Shown here one piece after another: positions 1-11,499 of a stretch of DNA of 64,000 bases (the first letter of the stretch is position 1; every line of letters begins with the position of its first letter). The position numbers were made by a program, and so were the translations under genes. The stretch is taken from NCBI GenBank assembly GCA_003290165.1, contig QNQO01001827.1, forward strand, positions 62,001-126,000, read 5' to 3'. Under the pieces are notes generated by a model. It did no database searches. It was not told where the DNA came from and saw nothing but the letters and a program-made list of their open reading frames with translations. Source of the stretch: Berberis thunbergii (taxonomy: Eukaryota; Streptophyta; Magnoliopsida; Ranunculales; Berberidaceae).

Positions 1-181
1 GTTAATAATCTTGATAATTGGTCTCAATTGAATGTCTAACTTTGCTCAAAGTCGAATAGTACATTGTCATCTTTATTGGACAAATTTGAGTGACTGTGGT
101 AAAATGACAATAACTTGTTCATTTCAAAATATTTTCAATTGATTCAAATTATGTTTATATGATAACTTAAAGTAATAAAAT
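1..181. repeat. Satellite-like flank, left side of LTR element
   Basis: Two short blocks here, an X block (from about 11) and a Y block (from about 112), reappear on the far side of the LTR element in the order Y then X (about 4351 and 4438). That arrangement is expected if the LTR element had inserted into a tandem array. The X-to-Y and Y-to-X spacings add up to roughly 188 bp, which would be the unit length. Only about one unit is visible on each side, so satellite status is inferred. Confidence 0.45.
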
Positions 182-747
182 TGATGATACATCAAAATGG
201 ACCAATTATCGACCATACACGTGGCATAAACTTCCATCACGAGAATACAACGCTCGATCCATTGGGCTAACTCATAAAATCCAAAAGGATTAAGGACAAT
301 TATAGAGGCCCGAAATAGGCCCACCTCTAAGGAAGCGCAGGCGGGATTCTAGTTCAGCCTCAAACGAATCAAAACCCAAATCCAAGCTCGTCACACGTTC
401 TCTCATTAAGAAGAAGGACGTTGCACCAAGAAAGAGCCGTGGAGGGACTTATGCCTCCATGAACGCATCTCCATTAAGGAGGAGACTGTTACAGAAACAT
501 CTCCTTCCATTGCGCCTCACATGCTTAAGTCATGCAGAGAGTTAATTGCGACCATCATAAAAGGTAAATGAAACTTTCGACAAATGTATGCAACTTTAAC
601 TGAGTTTTGTCTAGATTTACTTCATTCTTCAACAGAGTTACTGACTTAAGCATCAGAGTGCATTCAACCACCAAAAAGGTGGTATTTGGCAGTCTAACAG
701 TAGTTTTGCAGGTCAAACTCACAGGACAATGATTTTTGGACGTATCA
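182..747 (+). mobile_element. 5' LTR of a gag-pol-less LTR retrotransposon (family A, copy 1)
   Basis: A 566-bp sequence repeated in direct orientation at 3634-4201. It starts TGATGATACATCA and ends GTATCA, so short inverted termini (TGATAC/GTATCA) are present. It is followed after three bases by a primer-binding-site-like sequence. Related diverged copies occur at 15126-21905 (interrupted) and 22573-23142 (reverse strand), so this is a dispersed family within the window. The two LTRs of this copy differ at many positions, so the insertion is not recent. Confidence 0.8.
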
Positions 748-750
748 ATT

Positions 751-768
751 TGGCGTCGTCCGTGGGGA
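751..768 (+). promoter_or_regulatory. Primer binding site of family-A element
   Basis: TGGCGTCGTCCGTGGGGA begins three bases after the LTR end. It starts with TGG, the complement of a tRNA CCA end, and resembles the TGGCGCCGT-type primer sites common in plant Ty3/gypsy elements of the Tat/Athila group. The exact tRNA was not determined. Confidence 0.6.
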
Positions 769-1311
769 ACGACAAATTTCCTCTTTACAAAACACACAGT
801 GATAAAGATTCATCACAACCCGACAAAGGGCCAACAAACCATCCGTGAAACATAGAAACAATCAACCCACCGGAAGGGTAATACAAACATCCGTGAAACA
901 TCAAGTACAAAGTGCAAAACAACGACAAGTGAACAAAGACAATAAATGAGCTAATTCCATTCATTCAAAATCCGCTCAATTACAAAAGCAACAATGGAAG
1001 ATTAAGGGAAAACATTTATAACATCCTCAATAACATCACCCGTAGAAGTTGGATCAACAACAAGACTCGTTCTTCAAGAGGAGGATCTCCAACAGCATCT
1101 CCAACGACATCTTCCACGTCCTCAAAAGACCGATGCACCAGAGGACAATACTGGGTCAAATCGACACCAAAACACTCAATATAATCCAAAAGCTCAGTCT
1201 GACCATCAACAACGTGTTGTCAGTCTGTCACCTCCATAACACAGAGTTTAGCCTTAATAGAAGCAAACTCACTTTTTATAGCGATAAGTTAGCCCTCGGC
1301 AGTAGAAACCT

Positions 1312-3138
1312 TCACAGAAAAATATCCTTGACCTTGTCAAACGAATACAACAATTGTTCCACCATTTTCTCAGCAATATCGCGATTTTTAGAATGCTCTA
1401 ACATGACCTGCGCAATCTCATCATGGAGCGCATTCTCAGTAGAAAACTCATTCTCCACATCGACCAAACGTGTGTGGGTGCCTTCCAGGTCATCTCTCAA
1501 ATATTTGAGCGCTGCCATAGACCGATCACGTGCACCTTCCACCTCGGATAGCGACACCCAAGAAATTTCATCTGCCTTGGTTCATTCAGAATACCGTGTT
1601 TTTAACGTGTCATACTGGTGAAGAACATGGGAGAACACCAAGAGAAGCACAGAAAGCTTCCTCTCCAAAGAAGCCATAAGACTGTGATTGGCCTAAAGAC
1701 TCAAGCCCAGTCATCCCCTCCATGACGAGTCTAACACCATCCTCAAGGTAGAAGTATGGATTCTGCATGAACATCGGGGGTCTCTCTACCAACTGTGTGC
1801 CATTCATTTATCAGTTTACGTGCACCACCCTGCACACCAATACGAGAAAACCAACAAAACTTCCCATCCGATTTAACTTGGATTTCCTCATAAGTAGGTT
1901 ATTTCCATCTAATCCATGAATGAAGAACACGAAGATCAGGTAGTATGGATGAACCACCACTAGCCATGGCAGGAGAAAATGAGGAAGCAACATGAAAACC
2001 TCCATCACCATCTTGTCGCTCAGCAGAGACGGAGCAAATTACAGCCGAAGGATTCAAGTAGTCTTCGTACGGAGGAACCTCCATCCCTTTGTCAACAAGA
2101 GAGGAAGGAGGAAAGCAAGGCTACAACTTAGAGGCTAGACCTCAACCATCAAGTTCTTCAGATTGAACAACAACCAACTGGAGCATCTTGTCATCCAAAG
2201 ACCGAGAATCCTCTTCAGAACACTTAACAATGTAAAGACCACCATACGTAGATATAAGCCACTTTTTGCCATCATCCAAGGGACGGACGATATCCTTCTC
2301 ACTCCTCTCCAGAGCCAGCCTCAATTCTTCTGCTTCTTGTAGAGAACAACGGTCATCCCTCGAAGGATTTTTGTCCATAGAATCTCAATAAAAAGTTGTG
2401 CGATGCACATAATCAACAAGTTGTTTCTTTTTCGACACACGATCGGATGATATAAACAATCGCTTCGACGGACTAACAGTCCTTGCCACTTTCCTCTTTC
2501 TAGAAGGACTGGTAGCAGTATGAATAAGAGCATCAAGATTCGTAACATCAAAACTCACTTTCCGATCAACGACCACTCCATCACCCACAGCACGATCAAC
2601 GATCTCCCCAGCCTGCCTCGCAGTCAACAAAACCCTTTCAGTCCCCATTCATGACATATAGGCCGTTGTGCCTCACCATGTCATCAGTAAGATGGGAACT
2701 CAACGAGACCACCGAAAGCCCCCAAAAATGATTACTGATAATCTATTTCTCAGCAGTCAATTTCATATTCCAATGTTTGAGAGGAACTCGGAAAGACCTT
2801 ATTATCGGTAGACCACACAAATTGAAGTGGCCAGAACCAACAGACGCATAGAACCATTCTCGTGACCAACTTCTAATGTTGTCATTAAGGTTACCAAAAC
2901 ACGCAGGAGAATACATAAAATAGGTATGGTTGGACGTCGCATTGAACCCCACCAAGGAATGCAATATCCAAGGTGTCAAGGAAACACCGAAAAGAATGGC
3001 CCTAGCATACGTGGCAACCATGACCCTCCAGTCGTTCGACCCCATTTGAGTAAGAAAAATGCCCAAGAAATATAGATATGACCAGATCAACTCTGGAACA
3101 GGGAACCGGAGACCAGCATAGAACATGCAAGGATACAA
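1312..3138 (-). pseudogene. Antisense retrotransposon-associated protein, Transposase_28-like, broken
   Basis: Reading leftwards from 3138, the first segment (2743-3138) contains AGLRFPVPELIWSYLYFLG followed by the SNDWRVMVAT motif. This matches the pattern of the plant 'putative gypsy type transposon' domain (Pfam Transposase_28). Further minus-strand segments at 2385-2648 (basic, SPSRKRK), 2142-2378 and 1312-1557 (charged, coiled-coil-like) probably belong to the same protein, but they lie in different frames separated by stops or unresolved introns. Such proteins are known as extra ORFs in antisense orientation within Tat-type plant gypsy elements. Their function is unknown. I judge this copy non-functional because no continuous frame joins the pieces. 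Confidence 0.5.
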
Positions 3139-3618
3139 TGGGATATATTCTTTCCTCGCGCAACAATGACTATCGTTTTGCGAGGAAGAATGACTTCAAG
3201 GTCCTTAGGCAAAGAATAGTTGAAACGAACACTATCCAAAGTAGCCTGAGAGGCTTTGTTGGAAAAAAAAAGTGAGCTTCACAAGCGAAAAGTTGATCAC
3301 TGGCTAAAATATCACCAGCAGGCATCGTAAGCAAGGGAGAACGAATGAGAAAAAAGAGGCAGTAAAAGAAAAGAAATAACACAACAGATAGCGTAAAGAA
3401 TAAAAATAGCCAAAACACATTTTAAGTGATTGGGAAACAAAGAGACCGCTAACAGAGCGACATAGGGACATAATGGCACATTGAAAATATGTGTGAAAAC
3501 GAATAAACAACGACGGAACCAAGACGATCAAGTAGTTAAAAATTATCAAGATCAACGCAAAACAATCGACATACCAACCGTCACACAGTTAGTGGACATG
3601 TCACCATACCCACTAACT

Positions 3619-3630
3619 AAAGGGGGGAGT
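3619..3630 (+). other. Polypurine tract of family-A element
   Basis: AAAGGGGGGAGT lies three bases before the 3' LTR start at 3634. It is in the right place and of the right composition to prime plus-strand synthesis. Confidence 0.7.
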
Positions 3631-3633
3631 AGC

Positions 3634-4201
3634 TGATGATACATCAAAATGGACCAATTATCACGACCGCACACGTGGCATAAAACTCCATCACGAGAAT
3701 ACAAAGCCCAATCCATTGGGCCAACTCATAAAATCTAAAACGATTAAGGACAATTATAGAGGACTGGAATAGGCCCACTTCTAAGGAAGGGCAGTCGGGA
3801 TTCTAGTCCAGGCCCAGACAAATCAAAGCCCAAATTCAAGCTCGTTACACGTTCTCTCATTAAGAATAAGGACGTTGCACCAAGAAATAGCCGTGGAGGG
3901 ACCTACGCCTCCACGAATGCATCTTCATTAAGGAGAAGACTGTTACAAAAACATCTCCTTCCGTTGCGCCTCACATGCTTAAGTCACGCAAAGAGTTAAC
4001 TACGACCATTATAAAAGGTAAAGGGAACTTTCGACAAAGGTATGAAACTTTAACTGAGTTTTGTCCAGATTTACTTCATTCTTCAACAGAGTTATTGACT
4101 TAAGCATTAGAGTGCCTTCAGCTACCAAAAATGTGGTATTTGGCAGTCTAACAGTGATTTTGCAGGTCAAACTCACAGGAGGACGATTTTTGGACTCATC
4201 A
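3634..4201 (+). mobile_element. 3' LTR of family-A element
   Basis: A 568-bp direct repeat of 182-747. Beyond its end, the similarity to the 5' end continues through a second primer-site copy, so this LTR also looks like a 5' LTR (see 4202-4299). Confidence 0.8.
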
Positions 4202-4299
4202 GTTTGGTGCTGTTCGTGGGGAACGACAAACTTCTTCTTTACAAAACACACAGTGATAAAGATTCAACACTACCCGACAAAGGGTCAGCAAACCATCAA
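4202..4299 (+). repeat. Second copy of the leader after the 3' LTR
   Basis: The sequence after the 3' LTR (primer-site-like TGGTGCTGTTCGTGGGGA at 4205, then about 75 bp) matches the leader after the 5' LTR (748-838). An ordinary solitary insertion should switch to host DNA at the LTR end. The arrangement LTR-internal-LTR-leader suggests the remains of a tandem or recombined element whose third LTR is lost. Confidence 0.7.
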
Positions 4300-5417
4300 A
4301 TAAAATGATGCAGACCCCACATCACGACAACTCTCCCTCCAATGCACCATAACTTGGTCATTTCAAAATATTTTCTACCGATTCAAATTGAGTTATATGA
4401 TAACTGAAAGTGCTATATTGTTTATGTTTTGATAATTTTGAGAATTGGCTTCAATTGAACATCTAAATTTTCCCAAAGGCAATTCCCTCTTTTCAAATAT
4501 ACGAAATTTGATCTAAACTTGCAAACACTATAGTTTTCTTCAAAGTTTCGCCTTGTGCGAAATTTGTTTATAATCTCACCATATATTGTGCGAGTTTCAT
4601 TACGAATTTTGCAGCTTTTCTGTTTTGAACAGAATGTAGGATCATTCGAAAAAAAAATTGCGTTTCCTACAAATTAACACCAACAATGAACCTCGTACAA
4701 CCATTTCGAACACTCACCAACACTCACTTGTATTGTCAATCCAAATCTCAGTCAAATCGAAGCAACTACGCATCCAAATCCCACCCAAATCGAACCCAAA
4801 CTCGCACAAAGTCAGTTTTTTGGGTAAATTTCAATTGAAGATGACAGAGGGTGGGAGAGATGAGAGAGTAATGAGGAAGGATAGTGGCGAGGTGGTTTTT
4901 GTTGGTGGTGTAGCTCAAATGCTGGTGTCAATGAGTTGGAAATGATGGTGTTACAAAGCAACACCCGAAGATATAACAGAGTTTACTATCTTTTCCTGCC
5001 CAAGTCTAATCCCTTTGTAAAGTCTTCTATTCTATTACATCAAACATTGTCATCTGCATATGAGCTACTTGATTGTTACACTGCAAGGAGTAATTGAAAT
5101 ATATACAATTTTCTGACAGATGTTTCAAGTTGATGTGGCACATATATAAATTTTCCCATTTTTTATGTTAAATAGAACTTAACATGTGAAGTTTTCAAAG
5201 ACACTAACTGAAGGATACATTCCATGAATTACAAGTACAGAGAAATGTATTACAAGCACTGTATAGGAAACACACACAACTAAGTTTGAAGTTACTGCAA
5301 CATAAAAGGATGTTTCTATGGAACATAAACTTGTCTAAACTCTTTGACACTGTTGAAAGCTTGGGCAACTTTCAAATGGAGCCCAATGGAAACTGTAGGA
5401 AATCGAGTTACTGGGTG
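4300..5417. other. Intergenic, no gene recognised
   Basis: The first part carries the right-hand copies of the satellite-like blocks (about 4351-4480). A 95-codon open frame at 4658-4945 has no recognisable domain and lies in low-complexity sequence. The stretch next to 5417 would hold the 3' UTR of the RING gene on the minus strand. Confidence 0.5.
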
Positions 5418-8400
5418 CTATATAGGTCGACGTCTAACACGAGGGTTCATAACTCTTGATGCCATGGCTCTTAAATTTTCCCTGGCAGCAGGCATAGATA
5501 CCATTCTTGGACTCTCAGAAGTGTTCCTGAAAGCCTCCATGAATTCTTCCCTCTGCAACCTTAATGCCAATGCTGCATCCTCAGCTTGATTTGTCACACC
5601 TCGACTTCTCCTAGAATTGACATTATTAGTACTCACCATGGAAGAAGCACGAGTACGCTGGTTTCTTACGTCATTAATAATCTTCTTAGGAATCGGGTGT
5701 TCAAGTTCCTGAGTTTTAGTGGAATATGTTGCCTTGCGAGTTTCAATCTCTTGTGGAAACAGAAGCTGTATTGTGTTCCAAAGCACTGTGTTCACATTAC
5801 AGTGTCTTCCATCATTGCTGCAAAAATTCACAAGAGTTAAGAGTTAATGTGGTCCTCAAAAACTTGCATCTAACACCCAATTGCTTATAGTGCGTTATGA
5901 AACAGCACCAGCCCAGTTACTTATAGTAAGCGTGATAGCAGGAAACAGGTTTTATAGGAGATTCAAAGTATAAAACTTATAGTGGGCGAGATGAGACTTG
6001 AAACTCCTATTAAACCCATTTCCTGCTAAGTTTGTTACTTTCATCATACTATACTGTTGGAAACTTGTTTAGTTTTTCTCAACTCCAAGAGACTCTTTAA
6101 TGCAATTAGCTATATAAGTTTGTTGTATGTTCCAATTAATTCTCATTCAAATGAGATTTGTTCATTGCGAATAAAAAACATTTGAATAGAATTAATAACA
6201 AACTGATAACAAGTTGTTGGCTTGCCACATTAAGGAGTTCAATGGAGTTGAAAAAAAAAGTATCAGCTTCCACTTGTTCGTAACAATTCATAAAAGAAAG
6301 CAAACTCTTGGAAATTTACATTGATTGGTAATTAGAAATCTAATTTCACATGTGAAGTTTAAATTTAGGTGTCACACATTCATGGTTACAACCTTTTCTT
6401 CTTTCTTTCATGGCAACTCTAAACAGTTAAGTTCATAAAGTTTGAGGTATAACATGATGTTGGTAAATTATAACTGAAAAAGTTAGGTTACTGAAATGGT
6501 AATTTCTTATTGTCAAATTACGTTCGTGAATGCTTCAATGCATCCAAAATTTAGGATGCATAGTGCAAACTAAGTGTAAACCACATAAATAGAATCCTTT
6601 CGTGTTATTTAGCTTCTAAACAAGTTATATTATATAAACAAATTTAGAAAGCAAGTAGATATGCTGTAAAGCAAATGAAAGCAATTATGATTTTACATAA
6701 AGTTTCACATTATAATAAATTAAAATTACTAGCACAATAACATAAGATTACTAGCATTTGTATTATATTTTATCAAAATAAAAAGACAATAGAGACTTGC
6801 CAAAATCATTTGGTAATGATAAGCTGATTTGACATGAATGTTCTAATTTGATAAGTGTTTTGCTAGTATATGATGGCTATATAAAAACTTATCAAAAAGT
6901 TGATCTTATAAGTATTTTCAATTCAAGAGTAATTACTGGGTGGCCCCTTTTTGGTGTCTCTTTTGTGCCTCTTTGGGGTTATTTATATTTTTTATCCCTT
7001 CTCTTTAAAATGCAATCATAAACACCATTCAAAGAATGGGGTGGAACTGTCAAAAAATCCAAAAAACACGCAAAAGAGGCACCAAAAAGGGGAATCATAG
7101 AATTTTTGCCAATCCAATGGTGGTAATTTGAATGATTCTATAACCATCACATACTTATGAAGCTGACTTTTATATGTCAAATTGGTTTATCATTCCAAAT
7201 GCGACAATTCTAGAAAGTGAGGCCATAGGACGAGACCCACGCGAGAAAAAATGGCAAAAATTCAGCTTTCCTCCATAAACAAAAAAAATGGAGAAAAGTT
7301 GAAGCTTTTGCTTTCTCCATTTTCATCTCCTCTCCCAAAACCCCTAAATCTGTTAGATCCCTGGCAATCTCCCCTCCTTAAGTGCTTAAACTGATATCTG
7401 TGAGCAACGATTCAAGGGCGTCGTGTTGAGAAGATTTCTCACTTTGATCAAAGGTTTTGTGTTGAGAAGATCCGTGTTGCTTCAACAGCCCCTCATCTAT
7501 GTTCATCTCCCCTAGATCGAAAAGAAGACGGTGAAGAAGCTACTTCTTTGATCAAAGGCGTCGTGTTGAAGAGAAGACAATGAAGATGCATGGTTTCTTT
7601 GAAGAGAAGACAGTGAAGAAACTCTCTTTTTGTTTTTTTCTGTAAAGTAGGAAAAAAAAAGCTAATCTCTTTTTGTATTCTCTCCATGAAAAGAGAAAGG
7701 AATTGTTGAATTGATGATTAGTTTACAATTTGACAATGAATAATTAGAATACAAAAAGAGATGAGTTTTTTTTTTCCTACTTTACAGAAAAACAAAAAGA
7801 GAGTTTCTTCACTATCTTCTCTTCAAAGAAACCATGCTTCTTCACTGTCTTATCTTCAACACGACGCCCTTGATCAAAGAAGTAGCTTCTTCACTGTCTT
7901 CTTTTTTATCTAGGAGAGATGAACATAGATGAGGGGCTGTTGAATCAACACAGATCTTTTCAATACAAAACCTTTGATCAAAGTGAGAAGATCTTCTCAA
8001 CACGACGCCCTTGATTCGTTGCTCACAGATCTCGGTTGAAGCACTTAAGGAAGGGAGATTGCCAGGGATCTAACAGATCTGGGGGTTTTGGGAGAGGAGG
8101 TGAAAATGGAGAAAGCAAGTGATTCAACTTTTCTCTGTTTTTTGGGAAAGGAGATGAAAAGGTTGGAAGCAAAAGCTTCAACTTTTCTCTGTTTTTTTTG
8201 TTTATCTTAATCTCTCTCTCTCCTCCTCACTCGCTAGAGAGCACGACCTCGCGTGGGTCTCGCGCAAGGGCCTCGCTTTCTAAAATTGTTGTTCCAAATG
8301 ATTATGGCAGTTCTCTCTTGCCTTTTTTTTAGTAAAATACAACAGTGTCAGCAATTTTGTGGCATGGTTGTTTTAGTAACTTTTGTTTAGTAGATTATAA

Positions 8401-10297
8401 AACTTTATATCAAATTAGAAGTATTCTGTTTGCTCTATGTCAATTTTTTTTAATTTTCTATTAATATAACTTGTTTAGAAGGTAAACGAGTTGAAAAGAT
8501 TCTATTTTATGTGGTTGAAATTTTGCTTATACCATACATCCAAAATGTTTGATTGATTGAAGCACTCCTCCTAGTGAGGTCAAAAATCAGTTTTTACCAC
8601 ATTAAAAATTTTGAGCAGTGGATTAACTAATTAACATAAGGAAATGGATGAGATACTTCAAGGGGTGGAATTATGCAAAATGTAGAAGTCGAAGAAGAAG
8701 AAAGTGATGCAGCTTGCACATAAATTGGAGCTTTCTAATGAAGACTTAGTCAGTCGTTGCAAGTCTAAAAATTTGATTATAGAAGCCTATTGTGTGTGGG
8801 TTTTGCTTCTAATCAAGGAATGTGATTTCTCGAAATATTTCTTATTTTGAAGTTACCAAAATCTCATTCGAAATTCGAAATATGTCAAAATTTTCTAGAG
8901 AAAAGAAATAAATATTTTTATCTCCATATATTTTAACATGCTATACTGTTATTTTAGTATCAAAAGTTTATTATTTGAGTGATTCTTATGTAATTTGTAT
9001 GACTCATTTGAGACTTTTTATGTAATATTTAAAAGTCTAAAATGCATAACTTATATTGTTCGAAGTCACAACTAAAATATTTACATTTTTTTTACACATA
9101 ATGAAATATTTCACAAAACATTGTTTAAATTTAAGAAACCGAAATTAACTCAGAAAAATGAAATCACAATCCTTGCTCTAATTAGCTGTTTGTTTGTTGT
9201 CGATGTTCTAAAAACAGTATATACCAAATGACTTGACTAATAGCTGCATAACTTTAGCAAGAAAGTAAAGCTAAAAAGATTGTATCTTCTACAATTGTGA
9301 TACCTAATTAGTTGCCTGCATTTCGGGCATCGCTTTCCACATCTTTCAGTAGCAGAAACCAAACATTTTTTACAGAAGCTGCAAGGTCAGAAATACGCGG
9401 AATCAGAAATTGGAAAGGCTAACCTAAAGTTCAGCATTTTTTTTTTAACACAATATGAAAACTACATAGCAATTGAAGTAGTATTGTGTACCTGTGACCA
9501 CAAGAAGTAGTACTGGGCTCAAAGCAAATTTCCAAACAAATCTACAAAGATGAACCAACCAAATTAAAGAACGCAATTTGATTTCAATCAAATCATCAAT
9601 GGTAAGGACATTACCGCGCACGAAAGCTCTTCCTTTAGTCTAGCCATACAAGGAACAGCAGCGGAACCCGAAGAAGACTTATCAATTGGAGCAGCTTCTT
9701 TACCTTGTTCTTCTTCTGCTACCTGGGGTTTGGTTTCCTTCTTTGCAGACTTATCACAATCTAAAACCCAATTTTCAACAGATAAATAAAACAACCCATT
9801 ATCAATAAAGCTTCAAAATTTCTTAAAAATTCCTAACTGGAAAGAAAAGGGTATGGGAAAAAATCAAACCTTTTTGTACAGTTTTCTCATCGGACAGATC
9901 AAGAACAACAATGGGTATGGAGTTAACACTCTCCTTATGAACTCTACGTTTCCTGAGAGATCCAAAACAAACCAGCAATCAATATTGAAAGAAATTGAGA
10001 ACCCAGAAAGGGAAAACGAAATGAACATAGAAATGTGTAATCTTTTTACCTTTTTGAACTAACTGGTGGTGTTTTCAACTGTGGGTTGGTGCGTTTGTTC
10101 TGCTTAGACTCTCTTTCCGGGGTGTCTTCGACCACGAGGCTTGCCAGTAAAAGGGATTCTTCATCCCAACCAGCCATGGCAGCCACAGATCTGAGTCCAG
10201 GACTGATGATGGAGTCTTTGTTTTCAACATTTTCGACGGAATTCAATGGTTTCGGTAAGTGTTTCCGGCTATGAGGAGTTCGGATCTTTGGAGTCAT
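5418..10297 (-). CDS. C3HC4 RING-finger protein, probable E3 ubiquitin ligase
   Basis: Six exons join in frame at GT-AG sites: 10297-10050, 9952-9870, 9760-9615, 9541-9492, 9378-9304 and 5817-5418, giving 333 aa. The RING domain is split over exons 3-5 and has all eight zinc ligands: C158, C161, C173, H175, C178, C181, C192 and C195 (CAIC, TSCGH, FCKKC, CPKC). The region after the RING (VNTVLWNTIQLLFPQE) and a C-terminal AALALRLQREEF helix are typical of a conserved plant RING family. By family, it should transfer ubiquitin from an E2 to unknown substrates. The start was set at the ATG before TPKIRTPHSRK. No transmembrane segment is seen, so it is likely soluble, possibly nuclear because of the basic KRKRR stretch. 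Intron 5 is about 3.5 kb and largely made of transposons. Confidence 0.88.
6935..7110. repeat. Short inverted-repeat element in RING intron 5
   Basis: The left arm near 6943 (GGCCCCTTTTTGGTGTCTC) and the right arm near 7075-7093 (GAGGCACCAAAAAGGGG) are inverted copies separated by about 110 bp. This looks like a small MITE. I could not fix its exact ends or a target duplication. Confidence 0.45.
7202..8291. mobile_element. Near-palindromic Mutator-like (MULE) element in RING intron 5
   Basis: About 1,090 bp made of two long inverted arms of roughly 500 bp around a short centre near 7700-7740. The termini are CGACAATTCTAGAAAGTGAG and, on the other strand, CAACAATTTTAGAAAGCGAG. The element is flanked on both sides by the identical 9-bp sequence TTCCAAATG (7193-7201 and 8292-8300), the target duplication length of Mutator-like elements. 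No transposase is encoded, so it is non-autonomous. A transcript of the host intron would fold into a very long hairpin. Confidence 0.85.
8814..9175. mobile_element. hAT-like MITE (family CAAGGATTGTGATTTC), copy 1
   Basis: A 362-bp A+T-rich element in RING intron 5. Its ends are CAAGGAATGTGATTTC and, inverted, CAAGGATTGTGATTTC. Related copies with clear target duplications occur at 32160-32674 and 50474-50865. Both flanks here contain TCTAAT, but a clean 8-bp duplication is not visible for this copy. Confidence 0.65.
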
Positions 10298-10435
10298 TTG
10301 TTCTGGATCTGAAAAAACCAAACTGTGGAGAGAGAGAATGAGACTGTTTTATACAACGGTCGACTTTTTGAATTTATATTTGTAACGGTTGGATATTTTA
10401 GATGGGTTCAAAATTTCAAATTTAGCAGTTCTACA

Positions 10436-10583
10436 TGGCAAGGAAATGAGCGAGGGGAGGGAGGCGGCGGAGTGGGAACCGTTCACCTCCCTTAAGATGC
10501 GTGCATAAAAATCGATGGAACGCATCTCGAGGGAGGTGAACGGTTCCCACCCCGCCACCTCCCTCCCCTCGCTCGTTTCCTCA
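10436..10583. repeat. GC-rich palindromic element, copy 1 (RING gene promoter)
   Basis: Two arms of about 60 bp (around GAGCGAGGGGAGGGAGG and its complement) surround a centre near 10505-10520. The element ends about 140 bp upstream of the RING start codon, in its promoter or 5' UTR. The same family occurs at 13950-14090 and 51954-52083. Confidence 0.7.
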
Positions 10584-10599
10584 CCCACTTCCTCGACAT

Positions 10600-11499
10600 T
10601 TAGAATTTCTGTTTCAAATTAAATCTGTATATAGGTGGCCTAATACAAGCTTGAAAATACTAGGAAACTAGATTCTATAGACATTGTACTTGAAATAATT
10701 ATGAAATCTCTAAAGTGTTTATGTGTATCTCGAGAATGTAAAAAACCAATTTTGAGACCCACCGTACAATAAGGCATAAATGGATTAGGTATAGTATCGA
10801 ATCTAGGATGGGTGACGATAATGGGTTCACATTTTAAGAATTTTTTGCAAAATTAGAAGTTGTGTCCGGTTTGGTTCGTTTTTTATGCCCTGCACCATGA
10901 TGAACATGATAGGCATCATATTGATAGGTTTTAAATTGCACAGAGACGATATCCAAATTATACCACAACAAATTAATCTGAAGTTGTGTAGACGAATACC
11001 CCGGGATCTCAGATCTTGGTAACCAGATAAAATTCAGAAACTATACTGAATAGATCCTTGTGTTTCAGCATTTGGATACCATTTTGCAACACATTTTATG
11101 CTGTAATTCACATAGTTATATGGAAATATGTATCCAACATGAAGTAGGAATGGATTTTAGTCTGAGCAATTCTACGACGTCTTGTTTGAACTCTTTTGTG
11201 CATGTTTAGAGTTTTGTTACACTTTTTTACACAACCACAAATACCATCGGACAAAAGAGATAAAAATGTAAAAAAAAAGAAAAAAAAACACCCAAATAAA
11301 GCAGTCATTTAGTTTTGAGAGTCCAATGCTATTGCCACATGAGTAACATTTTAAATTTTGACAGTCCAATTAGCTATTAATTAGTAAATCAAAATTTCTT
11401 CTAACTTGTATACTTTCGTATCTATAAAAGAAGAAAAACACAAACATTCACTAAACCTAAAAACTCTATGTTACAACACTTAACCTACATCTCTACTAC
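10600..11499. other. Intergenic, no gene recognised
   Basis: A+T-rich spacer between the 5' end of the RING gene and the 3' end of the GT92 gene. It should contain the RING promoter and the GT92 3' UTR. No other feature seen. Confidence 0.5.

Larger units (their letters stand above)
748..3633 (+). mobile_element. Internal region of family-A LTR element (LARD-like)
   Basis: This 2.9 kb lies between the two LTRs. No gag, protease, reverse transcriptase or integrase motif could be found on the plus strand, so the element cannot move on its own. Its only coding-like content is on the minus strand (see 1312-3138). The region ends with a purine-rich tract just before the 3' LTR. Size, lack of pol and long LTRs fit a large retrotransposon derivative of a Ty3/gypsy lineage; the lineage is inferred from the primer site and the antisense coding block. 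Confidence 0.65.

Noticed and set aside
555..797. Similar 80-codon minus-strand frames at 555-797 and 4009-4251
   Set aside because: They are the reverse strand of the two LTR ends and are similar only because the LTRs are repeats.
1049..1621. Plus-strand 190-codon open frame in the family-A interior
   Set aside because: It lies opposite the antisense coiled-coil segment, has a serine-rich composition typical of a reverse-frame shadow, and shows no domain.
4658..4945. 95-codon open frame
   Set aside because: Low complexity, no domain and no splice context; treated as chance.
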